Below, in pieces: positions 6,802-11,863 of a DNA stretch of 11,863 bases (its first letter is position 1; the number at the start of each line of letters is the position of its first letter). Source of the DNA: Phoronis ovalis (Eukaryota > Phoronida > Phoronidae); NCBI GenBank assembly GCA_028565635.1, contig JAOXYB010049669.1, forward strand, positions 1-11,863, given 5' to 3'. Under the pieces are notes generated by a model. That model saw only the letters and a program-made list of their open reading frames with translations, was not told the origin of the DNA and did no database searches. The position numbers and the translations under genes were made by a program.

Positions 6802-9800
6802 CTACAACAAACAAAATGTGATTTGATAAATAAAATCATATTATTACATTTTCTATGCATGATGATGTATACTTGGACTAAAAAATTCTTATCACTAAAC
6901 TAGTACTTTTTGTATAATGAATAGTCAGTAATCAGACCACGAAATGGATAACATAATATGTTCCTTTGTGATGTAATCTTTGTGAATCCCAACACTAACA
7001 AATCTAAAATGATTCTATGGCAAAAATCCTACTGGTTAGATGTTTAATGCATTTTTGAATAAGAGAGGGGAAATAATGTAACGATCAGTCAGACTATTGA
7101 AAAGAAAATATAATGGTAAATTAAATTAAGACAATTAAAGAAGCAAATTTTTTAATTTTTATAAGAGCTGATGACCACTGGTGGTAGTGCAAATACTATC
7201 CGTGGCACTTTGTTTTGAGCTTTCAAACATGGCCGTCTTAAATTTTACTATTTTGGTGTAACATGGAAGTATTTTAAAAAAATCCACTTTATGAAATTCT
7301 TGAATATTAATTCAGTTCTGCTAAATAAATTAGCTAAATAATTTTATTCAACTATATAGCACACTGAAATTGACCTTTAAACTACTCCTAGAGTGCAAAA
7401 GTCTGAAATCTTCTGCCATTACCTAATTTGAACCCTGAAGGAGAATTTGCAACCTTTCATTAAGTTAGACACTAATCTCTTCCACTGTGCTTTGAAGTTG
7501 ACTAACTTTACTAGTTCAATTTAATAAACATGAATAGTGGCACAAGCCAATACTTATATTATTAATATTTAGTAATAACTGTACCTGATCTACAATGAGA
7601 TTTCCCAGTGCACTTACACCAAAACCAATACGAACAGCATCGATGAGGCCTTCTGGTTTGAAAACGTCAACATGACTCACTTCTTTTACTGGATTAAGTC
7701 CTGTACCAAGGGAGACAACTATGCTAACTGGATGTACTAAATGATCTTGACGCTGAAAAAATATACACAATTACAAAGCAACCTGGAATAGTCACCACAC
7801 TACCTCTTGCAAAGCAACCATTCAGATTCCTTGGTGCAGGTATTAGAGACATAAATGAATAAACAACAGAAATAATTATTTTAATTCATTTTATTTAATC
7901 TCCAATCTTTATATATATATATCCCTAAGAACAACAGCTCAATCAAGTCTAAATTAAGGAGTGTTTTGATAACATGCTGAACAGATAGTATGTAGGCACA
8001 AATAAGATCGGTTATTCAATGGTACTATATATATATATATCACCAGGAATAGAACTAATAATTATACAAACCACAGCATTTTGGTTTATGTAAAACTTGT
8101 AATGGAACTAACTTTTTTCATGGTGAAGCCATTAAAATGACAAAAAAGAATGATGTAAATAAATTATGTTTTCATAGTTTTATAAATTAATGTAAATATT
8201 TATTCTTGTATTTTACTTCCCTGCCATGAATTTTTAAGCACAGCTAACTTACTAATTCTTTCAATCCTGCGTTGTATTCGTGGATCTCTGTCAGTGTGTC
8301 TAGTGTCGGGTTATTTGCTATTAAACCACCATCAAGGAAGCGACCACATGCACGGAAATATGTAGGAGCTGCACCACTACAGCGGGCTGCTCGCCAAACC
8401 AACTGTTCTACAAGGTGGTAAATGTGTAAGCTAGGAATTAAGTTTCTAAGTTTAAGATAAACTATAATATATAATTTAGTGCAGTAAACATCCAGTTTAC
8501 AAACATAGTTCTCAGTAGTTCTCTGCAGAGGATTGCGAAGAGTGATAAGTTATCATGGTGACATCCGGAAAGATTACAATTCAGCCTTCTATAGTTGATT
8601 TAACTATAAAAAATTAAAATTTGTTTTAAAACTTAAGAACTTTCATATACGAAATAATTTAAGACTACAAAAATAAATAATATATTAATTACAATGACCT
8701 ATTAGGACAATTGCAAGATCCTGATTAGGGTGCTGCCTAAACAGTAGATTTGTACTATCATTATCTATAATCAATAATGTAATCACATTACTAAATTAAC
8801 TCTAAGACTGACCATGAGGGGTGCTAGTTGGTTTAAATTGTTTCTTTTTACCACTAATGGTTGTAGGAGTTTTAAGAGTTGACGGCGGTTTGTCATAGTT
8901 GCGAAATAAGTGTAGCTGTGCTGGAAGACGATCCCCTAAGACACCTGTCACACATACCCTAAAAACAATGACAAAAATAAAGGTTAAAAAACAAATTATT
9001 TACAGATACAGTTTCCATTACCCTGCCATATTCACATCAAAGTTACTGCGACTATGAATTTCATGTAAAAGTATCAAGCTTATAAATATACTTTGGATTT
9101 TGAACTGCAGTCATAATTGTTTTTTCGCCAAATTCTATCTTCATAGACTTTTCTAAAGGTTCTGAGTCATACGGCCTTGAACCTGTGAAAACGTCGTCCT
9201 TCATACGAAAATACAGGCCTTGAACATGCTGAATACTTTTCCCTACAAATATAACAAAATTAGACATAATGAGTCATGTGATAGTAAGGTAAAACCTTTC
9301 ATTATAAAAAAAAATTAATTTTAATACAATGAAAAAAAATTAGGCAAAAATAATGGAATGACTAATATAGATGGATCATTTCTAGATAGTACATAATACT
9401 TTGAATAAATATTTGGATAAGCATTTACCATGTACAATAGCCAATGCCAATATGGCGCCAGTGCTTGTGCCAGATATCCAATCAAAAAGCTCCTTTATAG
9501 GTCTTCCGGCAGCCTTCTCAATTGCATTCAACATTGTTGTTAACACAAGACCTTTGATCCCACCACCATCTAAGCACAACACCTTTTGCAACAGAAAATA
9601 GTATTTTCAAATCAGATAGGTTGTGGCGAACTGCTGTACTTTTTGAATTTGATCAGATGGTTAGGGAGGGTTTAGCCAGTTTGCACTCTGAACACAGACT
9701 AATTACTAAATACCAGACAGCAGTTACTAATACGTGCATGCCTTTATACCGAGCACATGCTTTTCTTGTAAAGAGACATAAAATGTAATAAAAATATTTA

Positions 9801-11778
9801 ACACATGCAGTACCCTGTAACCTGCATTCGAAGGCATAGCATTATCAACAACATCCATCGCCTCATCACTTGCTGATGATGATGAGTACCCTCTCCTGGC
9901 TAATGCCGCAACAGCTGCTACTGCAATCATCTCATCATAAACTACAACAATGAATACTGTATGCTAGAGTACATGTAACACATACCAAACCTAGTTCAAA
10001 GATATTGTTCTGAGAGTGCACTCTTTTACATAATGCTAATGGTACATTTCTACAGGTTTAGTAATCAATGTTATGATAAATTAGCTATTTTCAGTAAGAC
10101 GTCATTTAAAAGTTACTAACGTCTTTTTTACTATGTTGCAGTAAAAAACATATTTAGTTTATTTTGGAACTACTAAAATGAAAACGACAGACCAACATTT
10201 CCAACCTGGGGATAACCTTGAATTTCCTAACAACAGGATTTTTGTTAAAAAATGTTTTTTTAATACCTCATGTTGAATGTCCATTCGAAATCAGGGCGAC
10301 TGTGTGCCACCTGTTGTTCGATTGTTAGGACACTGATCAAGCAGGGTAACAACTGGTTCTGTTACCAGGAAGTGCTTTCAAAAAATATTGCCAGGCACCC
10401 ACATAGGTGCTCCAAGAAATTTGACATTTCTTCAGCATAGACATGGCCCATTCTAACGTGTAAGACATCACACCTCTCCCCAAGTGAGCACATTATGTTT
10501 ATAAAATAGTGGTATATGAACAGATAATTCATGAGTGATAAAAACTTACATGTAATTTTAGTTACTTAATCCTCCTGTTCATATGCTAATTAAGCTGTTC
10601 AGCGAAATAGTACGAATCCACGTGAATTAGCACATATGGAATTGTACCATCTAACAGGGGTGGCCTTTTACTACAGGATATTGAAAACACATTTTTTAAC
10701 CACAGCCTTAACTTTAGAAAATTCAAAATTTCACAAGTATAAACTGGTTAGTGTGTTGTTTTTCACTTTAGTATTATAAAAAAGTATAGACTAATTTTTT
10801 CTCAGTTAAATGAGATTTAGCACCTGTGTCATAACATAGTGAAATGGACCGTAAAATAAATTATTGTGATGCTGATGAGACCTATTGATGCAAGAAGACA
10901 ATATAATAAATAATAGCAGTAATCAAATAACCCGAAAATAAGTTTTTCTGCAAGACATCCTCCAAAATTCCTAAAATTCATATTTAATACCTACTTTTCA
11001 AGCAAAATTGGTAAAAACAACCTCCAATTTAAGCAAAGATCAATCTTTAACTAATTACATATACATGTATGCACAACCCAGTCAACTGCATAAGCTTTTA
11101 GCCATTACATAACGTTGTTAAAAACTCCACTGTGTCTTGGGTCATTTTTATAACTATACCATTGTAGACATTCTGATTACTCACAATGTTTATTGATATC
11201 AGTAAATTCTATGGGCACACCCTGAGGACGACCATTAAAAGTACCACTTGAGCTGCAACCATTGTTACATCCACGCATGCTAGATGGACACCGCTGAGCT
11301 CCGACCATATGTAATGTATATAAATTTATGTCCCTAGAGTAAATCACAAAATTATTTGCATTCATCTACATAAATAAATAAAACATTAGCTTATCCCACT
11401 TGTCTTGTGAAAATCGTATTAAGTAACTTCAGAACAAAGAATTTTGCTTCATACTATTTTTTGTTCATTATGTCATCACAGCATTTTACAGTTTTAAGAC
11501 CACTTGTGGTGAAGAAAACGATTAATAGGTTGCAAACATGAATAAAGGTGCCATATTTACAATAGCATCAAAATATATAACTAAATTAAACTATATTTGT
11601 TTTAGAGGATTATCAAGAACACTCATGGTAATATTTTATTTGGCTTTCCGGTTTTACCACACCTGTTAGTCCCAGTATCTGTAGCTGCCAGATGCCTTGG
11701 AGACTGGTTCACTTTATTGGCTTGGTTCACATCAGCACCAAATACAACTAACGTTCTCACAACATCAATATTGTCAGT
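6580..11778 (-). CDS. PLA2G6: Calcium-independent phospholipase A2, group VIA type (iPLA2-beta), 5' partial, nine exons
   Basis: Exons, in transcript order: 11663-11778, 11185-11333, 9814-9941, 9429-9582, 9092-9242, 8813-8958, 8253-8407, 7585-7752, 6580-6801. Together they make 1389 nt, 462 aa plus TAA, with every phase matching. The family hydrolyses the sn-2 ester of glycerophospholipids without calcium. Human PLA2G6 acts in membrane remodelling and mitochondrial lipid repair. Seen here (numbered from the first codon in the window): the end of an ankyrin repeat at 1-32 (FGADVN, SPRHLAA); a linker at 39-131; patatin domain with DGGGIKG at 136-142 (oxyanion hole), GTSTG at 169-173 (nucleophile Ser171), the YFRMKD and GSRPY motifs in exon 5, LDGGL with catalytic Asp307, IVVSLGTG in exon 8, and RARAWC in the last exon. 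All catalytic residues are intact and the C-terminus ends at the usual place. The remaining ankyrin repeats and the promoter lie beyond the right edge. Very confident in the family. Confidence 0.93.
6802..7584 (-). other. iPLA2 intron before the terminal exon
   Basis: 783 bases, AT-rich. I see no gene, RNA or structured repeat in it. Confidence 0.6.
7585..7752 (-). CDS. PLA2G6: iPLA2 exon: SLGTG block
   Basis: The acceptor is ttttttcag|CGT and the donor is GATCAG|gtacag. It codes for exactly 56 codons in phase 0 at both ends. IVVSLGTG and VDVFKPEG match the family. Confidence 0.94.
7753..8252 (-). other. iPLA2 intron with two TA microsatellites
   Basis: 500 bases. Pure TA runs lie at 7910-7922 (13 bases) and 8026-8040 (15 bases). 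Nothing else is recognisable. Confidence 0.6.
8026..8040. repeat. TA dinucleotide microsatellite
   Basis: Uninterrupted alternating T and A, 15 bases. A second, 13-base run lies at 7910-7922 in the same intron. Confidence 0.8.
8253..8407 (-). CDS. PLA2G6: iPLA2 exon: catalytic aspartate
   Basis: The acceptor is cttgtag|AA and the donor is GAATTA|gtaagt. Codes for residues 282-333. [16 protein letters not shown] and [12 protein letters not shown] include the Asp307 of the Ser-Asp dyad. Confidence 0.95.
8408..8812 (-). other. iPLA2 intron, no visible content
   Basis: 405 bases of AT-rich intron between the basic-loop exon and the catalytic-aspartate exon. Nothing is recognisable. Confidence 0.6.
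8813..8958 (-). CDS. PLA2G6: iPLA2 exon: LHLFRNYD block and basic loop
   Basis: The acceptor is gtttttag|GG and the donor is CATG|gtcagt. Codes for residues 233-281. LHLFRNYD is a PLA2G6 signature. The segment after it (residues 257-281) is Thr/Lys-rich (GKKKQFK) and does not align well with the vertebrate sequence. Confidence 0.92.
9092..9242 (-). CDS. PLA2G6: iPLA2 exon: YFRMKD / GSRPY block
   Basis: The acceptor is tttgtag|GG and the donor is CCAAA|gtatat. Codes for residues 183-232. [11 protein letters not shown] and [11 protein letters not shown] match the block after the catalytic serine in animal PLA2G6 proteins. Confidence 0.93.
9429..9582 (-). CDS. PLA2G6: iPLA2 exon: catalytic serine
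   Basis: The acceptor is gcaaaag|GTG and the donor is CATG|gtaaat. Codes for residues 132-182. It holds DGGGIKG and [10 protein letters not shown], the nucleophile elbow that identifies the patatin/iPLA2 family. Confidence 0.95.
9814..9941 (-). CDS. PLA2G6: iPLA2 exon: divergent linker before the patatin domain
   Basis: The acceptor is gttgtag|TT and the donor is TACAGG|gtactg. Codes for residues 89-131, with an Ala/Val-rich helix ([11 protein letters not shown]) and a TCA-run serine stretch (SSSSAS). This region is poorly conserved in the family. The phase match on both sides supports the exon. Confidence 0.78.
9942..11184 (-). other. Largest iPLA2 intron (1243 bases)
   Basis: The exons on either side join in phase 1 without a gap, so no extra exon is required, although a frame-neutral exon in this poorly conserved linker cannot be excluded. 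The section around 10265-10470 is less AT-rich than the rest but has no recognisable coding potential. Confidence 0.5.
11185..11333 (-). CDS. PLA2G6: iPLA2 exon: linker, Cys-rich loop
   Basis: The acceptor is tactctag|GG and the donor is CATT|gtgagt. Codes for residues 39-88. [13 protein letters not shown] corresponds to the helix after the ankyrin repeats in PLA2G6 (a TLxxVGAxxC pattern). A short Cys/Gly/Ser-rich loop follows. Confidence 0.85.
11334..11662 (-). other. iPLA2 intron, no visible content
   Basis: 329 bases, AT-rich, between the ankyrin exon and the Cys-rich linker exon. Nothing is recognisable. Confidence 0.6.
11663..11778 (-). CDS. PLA2G6: iPLA2 exon: last ankyrin repeat
   Basis: The acceptor is aattttag|ACT and the donor is AACAG|gtgtgg. 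Codes for 38 residues plus two bases. [13 protein letters not shown] followed by SPRHLAA is the second helix of one ankyrin repeat and the start of the next, corresponding to the last repeats of PLA2G6. Confidence 0.88.
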
Positions 11779-11863
11779 CTAAAATTTAAACTAGACATTC
11801 GGTGAGTTGTAAACAACTCCGAGAGTGTACCCCCAGCTGAGAATGTTGAATGTTGGAGAGATT
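11779..11863 (-). other. Right edge: probable iPLA2 intron with a small inverted repeat
   Basis: The 85 bases upstream of the ankyrin exon begin with a good acceptor and contain GAGTTGT-AA-ACAACTC, a 7-base perfect inverted repeat at about 11804-11819. None of the three minus-strand frames shows the expected preceding ankyrin repeat, so this is taken as intron. Confidence 0.5.

Noticed and set aside
7150-7220. Short inverted words (AGTGC/GCACT, CCACTGG-type) in an iPLA2 intron
   Set aside because: Arms of five to six bases are expected by chance and do not form an extended stem.
10861-10900. CTGATGA-like box suggesting an intronic C/D snoRNA
   Set aside because: The C box is imperfect, it is on the strand opposite to the host gene, and no partner D box with terminal stem was found at a suitable distance.
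6580-11778. iPLA2 as a pseudogene
   Set aside because: All nine exons are open, phases match, and the catalytic Ser, Asp and glycine-rich motifs are intact.
797-11778. Functional link between GTSF1-like and iPLA2 genes because they are adjacent
   Set aside because: The phospholipase-family enzyme tied to piRNA biogenesis is a phospholipase D relative (Zucchini/PLD6), not iPLA2. Adjacency in a gene-dense genome is not evidence by itself.

Overview
This is an AT-rich nuclear window (by eye about two-thirds A+T) from an animal. The evidence is intron-split genes with GT-AG junctions, AATAAA signals, a pol III tRNA gene with internal A and B boxes, and two animal protein families: a GTSF1-type CHHC zinc-finger protein and a group VIA calcium-independent phospholipase A2 with ankyrin repeats. 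Short introns (83-1243 bp) and tight gene spacing suggest an invertebrate, possibly early-branching. The species cannot be fixed from the sequence alone.

Layout. At the left edge (1-47, + strand) an open frame ends in a double stop, with AATAAA 48 bases later. It is probably the last codons of a plus-strand gene that converges on the next one. From 5267 down to 797 (- strand) lies a gene I assembled into nine phase-compatible exons, 801 nt and 266 aa. Its N-terminus is an unmistakable GTSF1/Asterix module: two perfect C-x5-H-x9-H-x3-C fingers followed by acidic tryptophan sites. Its C-terminus is a basic segment and a Lys/Leu-rich helical segment resembling the C-terminal module of PYM (partner of Y14-Mago) and eIF2A. 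A complete tRNA-Phe(GAA) on the + strand (5579-5651) sits about 310 bp upstream of that gene. From the right edge down to 6580 (- strand) lies the 3' part of an iPLA2-beta (PLA2G6-type) gene: nine exons, 1389 nt and 462 aa up to the stop. It includes the end of an ankyrin repeat and the complete patatin domain with the GTSTG serine and the DGG aspartate.

The two minus-strand genes are head to tail, with about 1.3 kb from stop codon to start codon. The tRNA lies in that gap on the other strand. I see no functional link between them. GTSF1 proteins act with PIWI-piRNA complexes in germ cells, while iPLA2-beta remodels membrane phospholipids and is generally housekeeping.

The main points of interest are in the GTSF1-like gene. 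They are the apparent GTSF1 + PYM/eIF2A-like domain combination, two frame-neutral exons (one a 24-nt microexon, one carrying the tryptophan sites), an intron whose retention would end translation at once and give a normal GTSF1-sized protein, a foldback element in intron 6, and a repeat-rich intron 1. All exon models come from hand translation and splice-site reading and have no transcript support here.
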